Shown piece after piece: positions 25,501-36,619 of a stretch of DNA of 64,000 bases. Position numbers and translations under genes: made by a program. Numbering within the stretch: the stretch's first letter is position 1; every line of letters begins with the position of its first letter. The notes beneath the pieces were generated by a model. That model was given only the letters and a program-made list of their open reading frames with translations, was not told the DNA's origin and did not search any database. Source of the stretch: Anthoceros angustus (taxonomy: Eukaryota; Streptophyta; Anthocerotopsida; Anthocerotales; Anthocerotaceae); NCBI GenBank assembly GCA_010909165.1, contig MU008197.1, positions 186,001 through 250,000 of the forward strand. Direction: 5' to 3'.

Positions 25501-27000
25501 AGTCCATCTCGGATGAGCGATTGTGTGGTGAGTCGCGTGTGTGTGGAGTGTTCATCATAGCCGCAGCCTTTCATTCTAACACGCAGCCTCGACTCACGGC
25601 TCGGTTCTTTGGCTACCTCGTGTACATGGTGCGGACCGCGTGCAAGTGTCATGCCCCATGGCCGTGGCCACAATTGCACACGCCCTTGGCGGCCGGATGG
25701 ACGGGCGGCGTGTGGCAAGATGCGCCGGCTCATCGTTCTTGAGGAAGGCCTTCAAGGCGGACATGAAAGCGTGCTACCGGAGGTGATGGGTGTGTTGTCT
25801 ATCTTTGAAGAAGGCCTCATGGGCAAGTGCGGACCGGCGATGCGGCCATCAAGGAGGCCGTTGCCCTCATCACGGCCGGGATCCGGAGTTTTTCGACATT
25901 TTGCACGCCGCCCGGGACCGCAGCTTGGCATGGAGGTGAGCATGGTCCGTGAGAGGCTAACCGAGGAGGTCTTGTTTAAAAGTGCTTGCATGTTGGGGGC
26001 TTGTGGACGGGTTCGGACTTGTGGTGCAGCTTGGGCCTTTCGGGCGGTGATGCCCATTGTGAACACGTTATCTTTGAGGTGGTCGCTTTTTCTCCGGTGC
26101 TCAAGGATGTACAGATAACTTCCGAACGGACGACCTTTGAGGCATGCACCCACAGTGAAGACCATGTTCGCCGCGACGCGTGAGGTTGTCTTTGCGACGA
26201 GGCGGTACACCTTCATTACGGACCGCGTGTTCTTTGGTGAGGGGCGCCAATTGTGGTGTTTGAAGTACCATTGATGACGGAGGACAGCCTCCCCAGCCAT
26301 GACGCAGCCGGGACATTGCTCCTTCCATTGTATGACTCGAGGACACTATGTGCGCGGTCTTGTGCCATTTCTCACAACACGGTTTATGGCATGGCCTAGC
26401 GAGATTGCCGAGCCATTGTAGAGGTGGCCAAGTCGTTGTGTGATGTGTGATGTTCGATTGGGATTGTGGACTACATGTTTCAAATGCCATCCCATTGGTA
26501 ATTATTGATGAGTTGCAAGTTGCGTGTTCATTGGTCATTGTTTGTGAGTATGTGGGGCGAAGGAGGTAGCTTGTGCACACAAAAGGAGGCGAATTAATGC
26601 ACCCGCGTCGAGAAGGACAACGTGGCGGCGCGTGCGAATCTTAAAGTGTGGCGGAGGAGCAATGACATCGCGCCTCTGCGGGTGCCTCCGAAAAATCGCG
26701 ATGCCCGCCCTATTCAATTTCAAGCGGAAGGGGAAGAGTCCATGCGCGCCGCCGTTGTAGGGAGACTCCATTCTCCTGCGACCGAGTTGTGGAAATCGTG
26801 GAGCCATGGCCGGGTCATCGGGCAGAGCAGGACCACCGTTTCCGACGACGCCGGAGGGCGCGACAACGGAAGTCGACGAAAACTTGTGGGTGAAGGGACA
26901 TCGTGAACTTGAATCGCGGTCCGGGGGGCAAGACCCGTGAGAGCGGGCGTGAATAGTTGGGGTTGGGCGGAGGGGGCGGCTAAGGAAAGGAGGGGGGGAA
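22540..27000. other. Unassigned GC-rich stretch, no confident gene
   Basis: Open frames exist on both strands but none gives a family I recognise. Two segments encode similar words on the plus strand (FFDILREARERE near 24640 and FFDILHAARDR near 25888). This suggests the stretch derives from a repeated, frame-broken coding sequence, probably a transposon. No complete model is possible. Confidence 0.4.
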
Positions 27001-27120
27001 ATCATTGAGCATGGAACGAAGAAGGCGGCGGTGGCTCGATGCGCGGTTGTTTTGCGGATGGGGCCACAGCAAAGCGCGGATCCGTTGGGCGGAGCGAGCG
27101 AGGACACGGGCGTGGGCGGC

Positions 27121-27886
27121 GATGGCGGCGAGCGCGTTCCAGGTGATGACGAGCGTCGACATCATCGCCGTCCATGCCGGTGTTCGCGCTTGCCGGACGA
27201 CATTCGCACGTCTGCATAGCGGATGGGGGGACATGGTGGCGCATGTCTTGAGGTGGAGGAGACAAGGGCTGCGGGCTTGGACTCGTGGGTGGTTTTGGTG
27301 CACGGATGGAACCATGCCGGTGGAGGATGCTCCGATGAGAGGTGGGCAATGCAGTTGTGGACGGGGGTTGCGGCACATGCACCGAGGGTATCTATTTCAG
27401 CACATGGACACATTTGAAGTGCGGAGGCTGCGAAGAACAAGGAGCCTCGCCACGCGGATTGGTGGGTTGGGGCGGGTCCAACACGGAAGGAGAAGGGATG
27501 CGGCGATGGCGGCGAGCGCGTTCCAGGTGATGACGAGCGTCGACATCATCGCCGTCCATGCCGGTGTTCGCGCTTGCCGGACGACATTCGCACGCGTCTG
27601 CGGATGGGGGGACATGGTGGCGCATGTCTTGAGGGAGGAGACAAGGGCTGCGGGCTTGGACTCGTGGGTGGTTTTGGTGCGTGCAGGATGGAACCATGCA
27701 GTGGAGGATGCTCCGGATGAGAGGTGGGCAATGCAGTTGTGGACGGCGGGGTTGCGGCACATGCAGGGTATCTATTTCAGCACATGGACACATTTGAATT
27801 GCGGAGGCTGCGAAGAACAAGGAGCCTCGGCACGGATTGGTGGGTTGGGGCGGGTCCACGGAAGGAGAAGGGATGCGAAGGCGATG
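27121..27886 (+). repeat. Tandem duplication, two units of ~384 bp
   Basis: Unit 1 (27121-27504) and unit 2 (27505-27886) both begin GATGGCGGCGAGCGCGTTCC and run in parallel throughout. Differences are mostly 1-8 base insertions or deletions rather than substitutions, so reading frames differ between copies. The sequence may be part of a decayed transposon ORF. Confidence 0.85.
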
Positions 27887-28049
27887 GAGTTGGCCGCCGC
27901 TCAAGAGTGCAATGGTGGTGTGGTGAGGCGGATGCAATGTGGTCGCCGCTTTGGTGACGATGGTCGACCGGTGTACGTGGGTGGGTTCGATCGCGGACCC
28001 ACGTGTACCATGCGACGGTGGTGGACACGATTCACCGAATCTGGATCGC

Positions 28050-28690
28050 CATGCACGAAAAGGAGCATGCGCGCACCGCAAAGGGCGCGGGTGCCGGTGG
28101 AGTGGGGATGTGACACTGGTGCATCGTGTATGGACCGCCAGCAGTTCCCGCTTAGATGTGTGGACCGGGCAGCGGGACTACATGGGCATGTTGGCGATGG
28201 CCTGCAGCGATCGGCAGGGCCGAATGACAATTGCCCGCGCGGAGTCGACGACGGGGGTGCCGCCGGTCTGGCAATGTCGGTTGCCGTTTCTCCTTGACAA
28301 CCAGGATGCGTATGTGTTGTACGTGGACAAGGCTGTGAGCTTCTTTGCCGAAGAGGAGGCATTGCAGGCTGCTCACGTCATCCTCGAGCACTGCGCAGTA
28401 TATGGGAGCCCGAAATTCCCGAGTGTTGGGGGGCTGCTACAAAGAGTCTCGTGTTTCTCTTCAACGTGCACACACCGCGTCCTATCACCGAGAGTTGTGG
28501 GGTGGAAAGGCGAGGAATAATGGTGGGCCGAGGTAAAACATTGTATCGTGGATTTGTGGAAAGAAGCAAGGTACGCATCAATGTCCTAAGGCATGGGGGG
28601 GCAACCCAAAGCGTTCAAGTGAATAAGGCACATGACGCTCATTTCATGAAACAGGCCGGTGGCGTGAAAGCGGAATTATTCGACATGGGG
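28050..28690 (+). pseudogene. Unidentified coding-like relic
   Basis: Successive plus-strand pieces read like protein, including QRDYMGMLAMACSDRQGRM at about 28166-28222 and DAYVLYVDKAVSFFAEEEAL near 28303-28362, then a different frame up to 28690 (TLYRGFVERSKVRINVLRHG). Frames change at least once. I do not recognise the family. It sits 1.2 kb upstream of the integrase-core relic and could belong to the same element. Confidence 0.3.
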
Positions 28691-28869
28691 CCGAGATGAG
28701 GAAACCACGCATTGTCGATGGAACAAGTGGCGTGCTCGGTCAACCCGACCGCTCCAGTGAATCCCCGGAGACCGCGCAACGGCGAGGACAGGCTGTGGGG
28801 AGGATAGGCCTGAGTACGCCAAACACCCGCATGATCATGGGGACGCCGAGAACGGCGGGGTTGGGTTCG

Positions 28870-29420
28870 CCTGCATGGCGGATCTGATTGATGGCGCGGA
28901 GGAGGGGCGGGCGGGCGGAGGAGGGCGGAGGCGGAGGCGGTGTGGGGAAGGAGGGAGATGAGGGTGATGACGAGGGCGGGTGGATGGCGGGCGTGAACGG
29001 GGCCTGGACGATGGGGTTGGATGGAGGGGCGGAGGGGCGGGGCGAGCGGAGGCGGGAGGAGGAGAGGCGGAGGCGGGGCGGAGGGAGGGGCGGTGGGCGG
29101 GGCCGGGCGCGGGTGGGAGGAAGGAGGAGGGGGCGAGGCGGTGTCTGGGAGGCGGGCGGGGCGGGGCGGGCGGGGCCGGAGGGGAGGCGGAGGCGGGCGG
29201 GAGGAGGCGGAGGGGCGGAGGCGGAGGCGGGGCAGGAGGCGGGCGGGGCAGGGGGCCTGAGGCAATGAGAGGATGGCGAGGCGGAGGGGCGGGCCGAGGC
29301 GCGGGTGGAGTGGGTGGCGGAGGGAGATGGGCGTCTGCAAGGGGAGGGGGGGAGATGGAGGGGCCGAGGCGCGAGAGGACGGAGGGGGATCCGATGGAGG
29401 AAGGGAGGAAAGCGAAGTGT
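28870..29420 (+). repeat. GGCGGA/GGGCGG low-complexity tract
   Basis: Almost pure G-rich (GGAGGCGGAGGC and GGGCGGGGC) runs on the plus strand. All three plus frames are open as Gly/Arg/Glu-rich artefacts. The tract has strong G-quadruplex potential and no coding evidence. Confidence 0.8.
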
Positions 29421-29954
29421 CGGAGGTGGAGGCGATCACGAGCCCTCCGACATCAAAACAGAGGGCGGGAGAGGGAAGGGAACGTCGGCAGCCGCCTTCA
29501 AGTGGAGACTTTGAGGAACATCGCAGAGGGGCGGAGGAGGGCGGACATTGAAAGGGCTCGCAGCGAGCCGGGATGTGCACCGCGGACGCTGAGGAGGTGG
29601 CCGCACGGTGCCCGGGATGGAGAGGTCGCCACGCCGGGTCCGAGAACAATAGAAGACGTCTGCAACCTCATCCTACAAAATGTCTCCATCACGCGGCAGG
29701 GTGTGAACTGGGGAGTGAGGATTGTGCAAAGATCGGGCCACGGCCGTGCCTGTGAGGTGTGACGGCAAAGATTGCGAGCCATGCAGCCGGAGGCCATGGA
29801 AATGAGGTCGCAGCTGCGCATTCGGCGGGGTGCAATACGTAATAACCGATGTACATGTGGCACATGGATCGTGGAGTGTGCGGAACTTGGAGCACATGGT
29901 GGTCGCTGAGTAGATAGCCGCAGCAGACAACGCATGCAAGCTAACGGTGCGAGA

Positions 29955-30780
29955 GCCGCAGCACACACAAGATGTACATGTTCCACTTCAGGGTGCACGC
30001 GGCCATAGATGGGGCCACGCACTACATAACGTGGGCGGTGCTGGAGGACAACAAGCGGGCAGGAACAATCTACAAGGCGTACGCGGAGGCGGTGCGGAGG
30101 TTTGGGCACCCGCAGCGGATTCGGTCCGATTTCGCTGCGGAGCACAACCTAGTTGAGGAGGACCTGAACCAGGCGAGGCCGCGAGAGAACGGTAGGAACT
30201 TCATTCGGGGGCCATCGGTGCACAATCAGGTAAGGTGGATACTGGATGTCATGTGAAGGGGATTTGCCGCAATGTGCTTCACGAATGCGGCTGCGGAACT
30301 TCCGGAGGCGGAGGGAGATGGGGCAACGCACTACATAACGCGTGGTTGGTGGGTGGAGTGCGTGGGTGTGAGGCGCGATCGAGCACTTCCGGAGGAGGCG
30401 GAGGGAGATGGAGGGGCGGTGGGGCTGCATAAGAGGTACATGTTGGAGCCGCAGGATGCCGTGAGTTGGATACCACGAACCCTTGGCACATACATTCCTT
30501 GCACGCAGATTCATGCCCACCATGAGGATGACAGAGCCACTGCTCGGGTGTGGAACTTGCATGTGGTGAGGAAAATGAGGTCGGAGGCGATGACATAGCT
30601 GGCCACGTCCCGCGGAGGCCTTCCAGAGGAGGAGGGGCGGGCCGGCCGGTAGGGCCGCCCGCATATGGGGTAGACGAGGAGGGCGACAACGACTACTATG
30701 TCCCGGACCACAAGACGCTCAATGTTGCACCGGAGGTGCCACCGCCTCCGATAGCATTGCCGACAGGGTAAGTGAACGCC
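29955..30780 (+). pseudogene. DDE/RVE-type integrase-core transposon gene, broken
   Basis: The frame at 29972-30256 matches the eukaryotic integrase-core proteins whose domain ends in a SVHNQ(R)xE(R)LW motif. Visible landmarks: HFRVHAAIDGATHYITWAV with the first Asp, AEAVRRFGHPQRIRSDF with the second Asp, and RGPSVHNQ. The expected Glu just after HNQ is missing; the frame hits a stop at 30254-30256. CAG followed by GTAAGG at 30228 looks like a splice donor, so an intron may explain the break. Weak downstream similarity (ARVWNLHVVRKMRSE near 30550, YGVDEEGDNDYYVPDHK near 30668) fits the family's C-terminal part. Stops interrupt it and part of the ATHYIT sequence recurs at 30318. Probably dead. 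Confidence 0.6.
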
Positions 30781-32500
30781 ACCAAGACCGTCTGAATGTG
30801 AACACCAGCACGATGACGACAAATGTTTTGTGTAGGACATGCAAGTGGCGAGGACATGGCGACGAGGTGCTTGAAGTGTACAAATTACCTCCGGACATGT
30901 ATCGCTCGTGACAGAGCGTGATGTACAAGTTGTATTGCGCGACGGGGATCCCTCCGCAGGAGATGGTGTGGGAGTGGAATGCGACTGGCACATGTGGACA
31001 TGGAGAGCCCTTAACCTCTTGACGCTTTTCATATGAGGTGCGTCGCGGGTGGCACGGGGCGGACTAGGGGCGGGCCGTAGTGCAAGCGGGGAGACAATGA
31101 CATGGATAGGGAAGGCGACGGGACAGGGCATCACCGATAGGATAGAAACGTGAGGGCCGAGGGGCCACCGCGTGGACACATGACACAGGGCTCATGGAAT
31201 AGCCTCCGGCCCAAAGAACCGCTGGGTCCACCGCAAGGCATGGGCGAGACATTCCACAAGTTACATCACGACCTTCCGAGAATGGTGGAGGAAAATTGTG
31301 GAGACGCGTGTCGGAATCACCTTTGTGTGTAACCGCATTCCCCTTTAAGTGGAGGCAGCAGCTATCAAATCGACGAACCTCTGTGAAGAGCGAGTTCCGC
31401 GGACCCAAATCACACTGAAAGAAGGCAGCCTGTATGGGTTGTCAATGACGCACATGGAAAGCTGGGGCAAAAGCCGGGGGCAGGGGTTGACAAGGCGAAG
31501 GGAGAATGGAAAAGCGGGCCAAAATATAGGCACGAGGGAACACGATGCGCGGCGGCAAGCATGAACCGAGGGCCAAGTTGAAAACGTGGGCATGATATCC
31601 GCCGAGTGGTGAGAATAAACCAAGAGGGAAGCGTCAAAATTTGGTCAAGTCAAACTGTGGGAAGCGGTCAAGACACCTACAAATCTAAACCGTAAAGGCC
31701 TCAGACATCAAGTCCTATCAAAACCCTCGCCCATGCCTAAAGCACATGACCACGCCCAACCCCATGATCACCGCCCTCGATGATGTAGAGGTCGCTCATC
31801 TCCTCCCACAAGACATGGTTGGCGTCGTCCAATTCGTAGAAGGCGTTGAGATGAAATCCGGGAGGGGCGATAGGCCGAGGCCGCCTGCAGCTGTGAGTCA
31901 AGCCGTCGGAGTGAAACTTGGCCATCCACGGCTTGAAGTCCTCCGGTGACTCGGTGCTTGGACCGCGAGGCCTCGCAGGATCGTTAGGACCCAATGGCCA
32001 CCCATCAAAATGGGTATGCATGAAATAGTGCGCTCACTGGAAGGCACTCAGAGGGAAGTCCGTGTCCAAATACACTGCGACCACGCCCTCACCAAAAGAA
32101 CTTCAAGTCCAAGGGTAGTTCTCTATGTGGCGATGAGGTCGCTAGGTCCTCCGCAGTCGCAAAAGCGCATCAAGCTCCTCGAGGACAAAGGATGCATTGG
32201 CTTCTTGGGGTCATAAGACCAGAAACAACTCACTCCACATATTAGGATCGGGTGAGCTCGGAGGAGATCGTGGAACCCTCCTCCTCCACACATGCGCCGC
32301 AGGGCCGCGCTGCCCCGGCATGTGAGGAGGAGAGGGTGGGCGGTGCACGCCATCCCGCCCACAACCGCAGAAGCCTACAATACTCGCAGGGCACGTACCA
32401 TCTCGCGGTCACCGCTTGCAAAGAAATGAGCATCAAACAATTCGGCATCACCATGGGCGGAAGGAATGGGGCGAGGTTAGTTGCGGCTTGGTGCAAGGAT
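30781..32500. other. Unassigned stretch, no confident gene
   Basis: Moderate-GC sequence with only short frames and no recognised families. A frame near 31150-31332 reads protein-like but is isolated. Probably further decayed transposon DNA. Confidence 0.4.
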
Positions 32501-32504
32501 GGGG

Positions 32505-33170
32505 AGGGCATCACCGCCTCGCCCGCCTCGCCCGCCGCCTGCCGCCCGCCCGCCCGCCTCCGTCCCTCGCCGCCCGCCGCCCCGCTGGCCCCTCGCCGCC
32601 CGCACCGCCTTCCTCCGCCTCCCGGCCTTCCCGCCTTGCCCGCCTTGCCTCGCCCGCCTCGCCCGCCTCTCGCCCGCCTCTCCTTGCTGCGGTGGCCGCC
32701 TCCGTCCGTCACCCAGTGAAGGCCCGCCGCCTCGCCCGCCTCGCCCGCCTGCCGCCCGCCCGCCCGCCTGAGTCCTCGCCCGCCCGCCCGCCCGCCCGCC
32801 TCGCCGCCACCGCAGCCCTCCTCCGCCTCCCGGCCTTCCCGCCTTGCCCGCCGCCCGCACCGCCTTCCTCCGCCCGCCCGCCGCCGCCCGCCGCCCGCCG
32901 CCGCCGCTCGCCGCCGCCCGCCGCCTCGCCCGCCTGCGGTGGCCGGGCTCGCCCGCCGCCCGCCCGCCCGCCCGACCACAATGAGGGCGCCTGCCGCCCG
33001 CCTGCCGCCCGCCGCCTCGAGGCGCCGCGGCTCGCCGCCGCTCGACACGCCCGCCGCCGCCTGCCCCGCCCGCCCGCCGCCTCCGCCTCCGCCTTGCCCG
33101 CCTCGCCGCCCGCCGCCGCCCGCCGCCGCCTCGCCCGCCGCCGCCGCCCCGCCAAATCGCTTGCCCTAAA
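32505..33170. repeat. CCCGCC/CGCCTCGCCCGCC minisatellite-like tract
   Basis: The plus strand is nearly free of A over about 650 bp and is built of CGCC, CGCCTCG and CCGCCCG words. A segment around CCTCCCGGCCTTCCCGCCTT occurs at about 32617 and 32825. The minus strand is correspondingly G-run rich. All frames are compositional artefacts. Confidence 0.85.
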
Positions 33171-33422
33171 CCCCTGCCCTAAACCATGCCGCTCCACCCT
33201 CTTAGCACATGAACCCTAAAACGGCATGTGGCTTGCCTATGAGGCCCACCGGACCCTAAACAGAACGCGCATGAACAATAATTTTTGTTCGCGTGGGAGA
33301 AAACACATAGAGTGCGCGAAAAACCCTAAAGTTCCCTTTATGAAATGTGACCGCATGCTTTGGTGCGTCCCTTTGGGCTACCCCATTTCGGGTTACCAAA
33401 CCGACACCAAAAGTTTTATGGA
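33171..33422. other. Short stretch with scattered CCCTAAA words
   Basis: CCCTAAA occurs about five times (near 33173, 33190, 33212, 33253 and 33323) but not in tandem. No gene seen. It forms the inner flank of the right inverted-repeat arm. Confidence 0.5.
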
Positions 33423-33468
33423 AGAAAAAATGTCCGTCTCCGTCTCTTTGGTATGCCATAGGCGCCTA
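33423..33468 (-). repeat. Right arm of long-range inverted repeat
   Basis: Reverse complement of the left arm at 12090-12136, carrying TTTGGTATGCCATAGGCGCC. See the left arm for extent and caveats. Confidence 0.7.
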
Positions 33469-33760
33469 CCCTTTTGTCGTGCTGGTTGTGAAAGGCAGGG
33501 CCAGGACTCTACGACATAGCTATGTATGTTTACACATAATTTTTGATTGCTTAAGCAAAAATCATAAACTGATAAAAAAAAATTCTAGAAAACAATCCAG
33601 TTCTGGTTTCGAAGAAGAAGAAGAAGAATTTTATTTAAGTCCACTAAGGACGGATTTTCGTCATGGGACTTGTACTTGGGCCAAGGGCATCCACTCCCTT
33701 TAGGCACCCCATCTAAGTACCGATGAAAGCTCAGGATGCTCAATCACGACGTTCTTATAA

Positions 33761-33799
33761 ATGTGTGTCCATTTGGCCTAAGCCATTTGGACACACATA
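33761..33799. repeat. Imperfect palindrome / hairpin
   Basis: ATGTGTGTCCATTTGGC and its near-complement meet around a CTAA centre; the outer 11 bp pair perfectly and two inner pairs mismatch. It lies about 60 bp beyond the stop of the minus-strand lectin gene, so it would fall in that gene's 3' UTR or transcript-end region. A 3'-processing role is speculation. Confidence 0.55.
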
Positions 33800-33858
33800 G
33801 TCTATACGCGCTCCCTTGGGTGCGAGCCCATGGCAATTTTGACGAAAGCAACCTGACA

Positions 33859-34431
33859 TCACGCTGTGGTATTGCGTGCAATTTTGATGTGTTGGTGCTC
33901 GGCGAAGTCGGTGTTGAGGGCGGGGCCAAGGCTGGGAGGCAGGCCGAGCGGGGTCTGCAGGCTGCCGTTGCCGGTGTTGGTGGCCCAGTGGGCGGTGCCC
34001 AGCGCGTTGTAGAGCACCACATTGCCGTCGCACTGGAGGATGAGGATCTTGGGGCCGTCGACGAGAACCGCAGTACCGGTCTGGAAGACGGCGGTGCCGG
34101 CGGACGTGTAGAGGACGGCGTTACCGTCGCTCTGCAGCAGGAAGTAGCAAGCGGTGCCGAGGCCATTGGTGTTGGAGGCCCAGATGGCTCCGTCCCCGTC
34201 CGGGTTGGGGTCGGTGCCGAAGTACAGCACCAGGTTGCAGTCGTCTTGCATGACGAAGATGTAGTCGCCCTCCGTGAGGCGGGAGCCGGCCGCCAGGTAG
34301 TAGCCTTGCAACAGCGTGTTCCATCCTGCCACCGGCGCCGCCCCCTGCATCGCCAGCAGGATCGCCAATGCTGCTGCGCAAGCGAGCTTGTATGAGAATC
34401 CCCCCATTTTGGGACCCTCGCCGGCGCCCAC
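33859..34431 (-). CDS. GNA-type (bulb-type) mannose-binding lectin, secreted
   Basis: A secreted B-lectin domain protein, single exon. The open frame starts at 34431 (190 aa), but the second Met at 34407 begins a better signal peptide (MGGFSYKLACAAALAILLA), and a TATA box lies 61 bp above it. The three beta-prism subdomains each keep the carbohydrate-binding consensus QxDxNxVxY: QDDCNLVLY, QSDGNAVLY and QCDGNVVLY, so all three mannose sites look intact. The C-terminal tail of about 35 residues after the last repeat is Pro/Leu-rich then polar and family-atypical. Family members bind mannose glycans and act in defence or storage; a defence role here is inferred. It is divergent to the LPA3-like gene. 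Confidence 0.88.
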   Translation of the reverse strand: MGAGEGPKMGGFSYKLACAAALAILLAMQGAAPVAGWNTLLQGYYLAAGSRLTEGDYIFVMQDDCNLVLYFGTDPNPDGDGAIWASNTNGLGTACYFLLQSDGNAVLYTSAGTAVFQTGTAVLVDGPKILILQCDGNVVLYNALGTAHWATNTGNGSLQTPLGLPPSLGPALNTDFAEHQHIKIARNTTA

Positions 34432-34467
34432 TTGGAGAAATTTACAGTCCGGGTGCTGCTGCCTCGG

Positions 34468-34473
34468 TTTATA
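34468..34473 (-). promoter_or_regulatory. TATA box of the lectin gene
   Basis: TATAAA on the minus strand, 36 bp upstream of the ATG at 34431 and 60 bp upstream of the ATG at 34407. A start site about 30 bp downstream would leave only a very short leader before the first ATG, which favours the second. Confidence 0.6.
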
Positions 34474-34951
34474 TCTTCACGATCCGGAGCAGCGCAGTCT
34501 CTCAACAGACACGCAGCCTGCATTATTGTTCTTGTAGCAATCTAAGAAAGAAATTCATGTGAGCTCTCTTCTCAGCTACTCCGAGCTTGTCGTTGCGCGA
34601 GCTCTTGTCCTTAACCTTCAATCATCTGGTTATTCTATACTGCAGGCACCTTGTCGTCTGAGTCCCTCCAAGGTAGACTGAGGATATCCGCTTCTCTGAA
34701 CTGGGTGGATATGTTGATATGTTGGTTACCAGGATGCTGCTCTGGCGTCCATGCGAGACATGCTCTGTCCTGGAATGAGTAGCCTACCTAAATGTATTTG
34801 GATGACCTGTGCTGCTTCCAGGACGATGAAAGGAGATCAAAATAGGCCAGACACAAGTGTGGCCTCTTGGGCTGTTGCCACGTGGTGTTGAAGGCGGATA
34901 GGCTTTGTCCTCTGCGAGCAGGTGATACTGAGCCTGAGGGGGCAAAGCAAC
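34474..34951. promoter_or_regulatory. Divergent upstream region between lectin and LPA3-like genes
   Basis: About 480 bp lie between the lectin TATA box and the first Met of the LPA3-like gene. No coding signal was seen, and no TATA box for the plastid-protein gene was obvious. Confidence 0.4.
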
Positions 34952-36557
34952 ATGGCTGCGAGCGTGGGGATGGCAGGCCATGCCTGCGCCATCGCTCTGG
35001 GACGGAATCGTGCTACTGGGTCATGCAGCACTTCGAGCCTCGCATCCTGCTCTCCATTCCGTACAGGACTTGCGTTTGGAGGGGGCAAGGGATGGGGAGT
35101 TGGGTTGCGCACGGATGCGAGGCTCAGAGTGCACTTGGTGCGGGCCATGGCCAGTTCGGGAGATGCGGATGTGCCAGAGGTGAGCGAAATGGGTGTGTGT
35201 GTGTTCAGTTGGGTCATGGAACTGCAACGTTGCGCAGGATGGTGAATGTGACTTTGCACTGACTATGTTGCAGCGATGCAGGCTACTGGTGCGGTTGGGG
35301 TGAGGAAACGACAGTATTCCTTGCCTGGTAGCAAGGAGGAGAGTGTGGAGCAGGTGGGTATGGCAGAGATTTTGGAATGCTACGTTTGTTAGAGGACTGG
35401 AGGCCGCTGGGTCACCGCGGTGGTGGATTTTGCGTGCAGGCGAGGATGGCTTGCAGGCAAGCCATTCGGAATGGAGAGACAAGGCTCCAGCTGGAACTGT
35501 TGCTGCCGCTGATCGGGGCCACGGATCTCGATGATTGGCCGGTAAGTATCCAGCTTGCTCCTGAAGCTTCTGGGAGGATGAGGAGCAGTTGTTTGGAGTT
35601 TCAATGCCGGATGCGTCTTGACACCGGATTTGAACTTGACTGGAGCGTGCGGCAGCGGCTGCCTGGTGTCTTGTGAAAGCAGGGCGGGATCCAGCAGCAG
35701 TTCAAGGCTGCAGCACCGATGGTGTCCTCCTTGCTGTCTGGCCTTCTGGATGACGGCCCAAGTGCGGGAGAAGATGGAGGCCGCCGGAAGTATATCATAG
35801 CCGACGAAGATGCGGTCGCGGCTTGGGAGAGTGACAGTGTAGAATCAAGGGCCCTACCTGTCATGATGTAACACGCGGGTCCCTGGCACGTCCTGTGCCA
35901 TTGCATTTGCTGATTGTTTGTTTTGCTGCCTGTAGATTGCTTTGGTGCTGTTCCCCACGGCGGAGTCTCTGTCCAAAGTAGAGGCCTTAGCCAGAGTGGA
36001 GAATCGCCCTTTGCTGCTCATGAATGCACAATGGCAAAGTGGGCAGGTGTGTGGTGGATCTTTGACTACCCCAAGTTGTCCTCTTCCTCTCCTTCTTGCT
36101 ATCTACTGCGTTTTCTCGAGCTCCACGCTTAGCAGGATGTTTGGAAATGCCTGCAGGTAATCTCTGACTTTGGGTTTGGTGCTCGTCGGAAAGAGAGGGA
36201 GCGCTTTGTTGCGAACTTCGTGCCAGTTTACGTCTTGAAACAACTGAGAATCCTTGGGGAGGATGTGCGACTGTTGAGGCAGTACCCCGGGGACTGGCAG
36301 GTTGGGTCCCAAGCCCTCAAGCCAGTATTTCAAGCATGCTGCGTGTGTGCAGAATCCTGATGCCTCGTCTCGTGCAGGTGTTTGTGGTGGATGCAGCAGG
36401 AGGCAGCGAATGTGTCGCGACCGAGCCTGAGAAACCTTCCTACAGCAGACTGCAGGAGATCTTGAAGAGCAGGAAAGGATCCAACGCACAAAAAGGCTGG
36501 TTGGACAGGCTGCTTGGTGAACTCAAATTCAACCAGGACTCTTTGAAAAGGGATTGA
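34952..36557 (+). CDS. Chloroplast DUF1995 / LPA3-like protein
   Basis: Seven exons join in frame: 34952-35179, 35282-35353, 35440-35541, 35683-35838, 35936-36046, 36157-36300 and 36378-36557 (993 nt, 330 aa). Every intron is phase 0, GT-AG and 77-141 bp. The first ~65 residues are Ala/Ser/Arg-rich with few acids, as in a chloroplast transit peptide. The DUF1995 domain shows RQAIRNGETRLQLELLLPL, the ALVLFPTAESLSKVEALA segment and the C-terminal VFVVDAAGG stretch. Plant members include LPA3, an assembly factor of photosystem II, and the At5g48790 type; which subgroup this is cannot be settled by eye. The start at 34952 was chosen over the in-frame Met at 34922 because it begins a typical MAAS transit peptide. 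A decayed copy follows directly downstream. Confidence 0.82.
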
Positions 36558-36619
36558 GCTTCAAGCCAATTTTGTAAGAGTGTATGGGTAGCATGTCGAG
36601 TCTTCGCCTCTACTGGTAG

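Noticed and set aside
27005-28297. 430-codon plus-strand open frame
   Set aside because: It crosses two copies of the 384 bp tandem unit in different phases and is GC-rich with few stops by composition; no family resemblance over its length.
28639-29762. Long frames of Pro/Ser-rich (minus) and Gly/Arg/Glu-rich (plus) protein
   Set aside because: They lie over the GGCGGA tract; all frames are open, which marks composition rather than coding.
32242-33219. Several frames over 100 codons on both strands
   Set aside because: Artefacts of the CCCGCC minisatellite.
33171-33330. CCCTAAA words as an interstitial telomere
   Set aside because: The words are scattered, not tandem, and interspersed with unrelated sequence.
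12090-33468. A Maverick/Polinton-type giant element
   Set aside because: An integrase core and terminal inverted repeats are suggestive, but no polymerase B, capsid, ATPase or protease was seen anywhere in the block.
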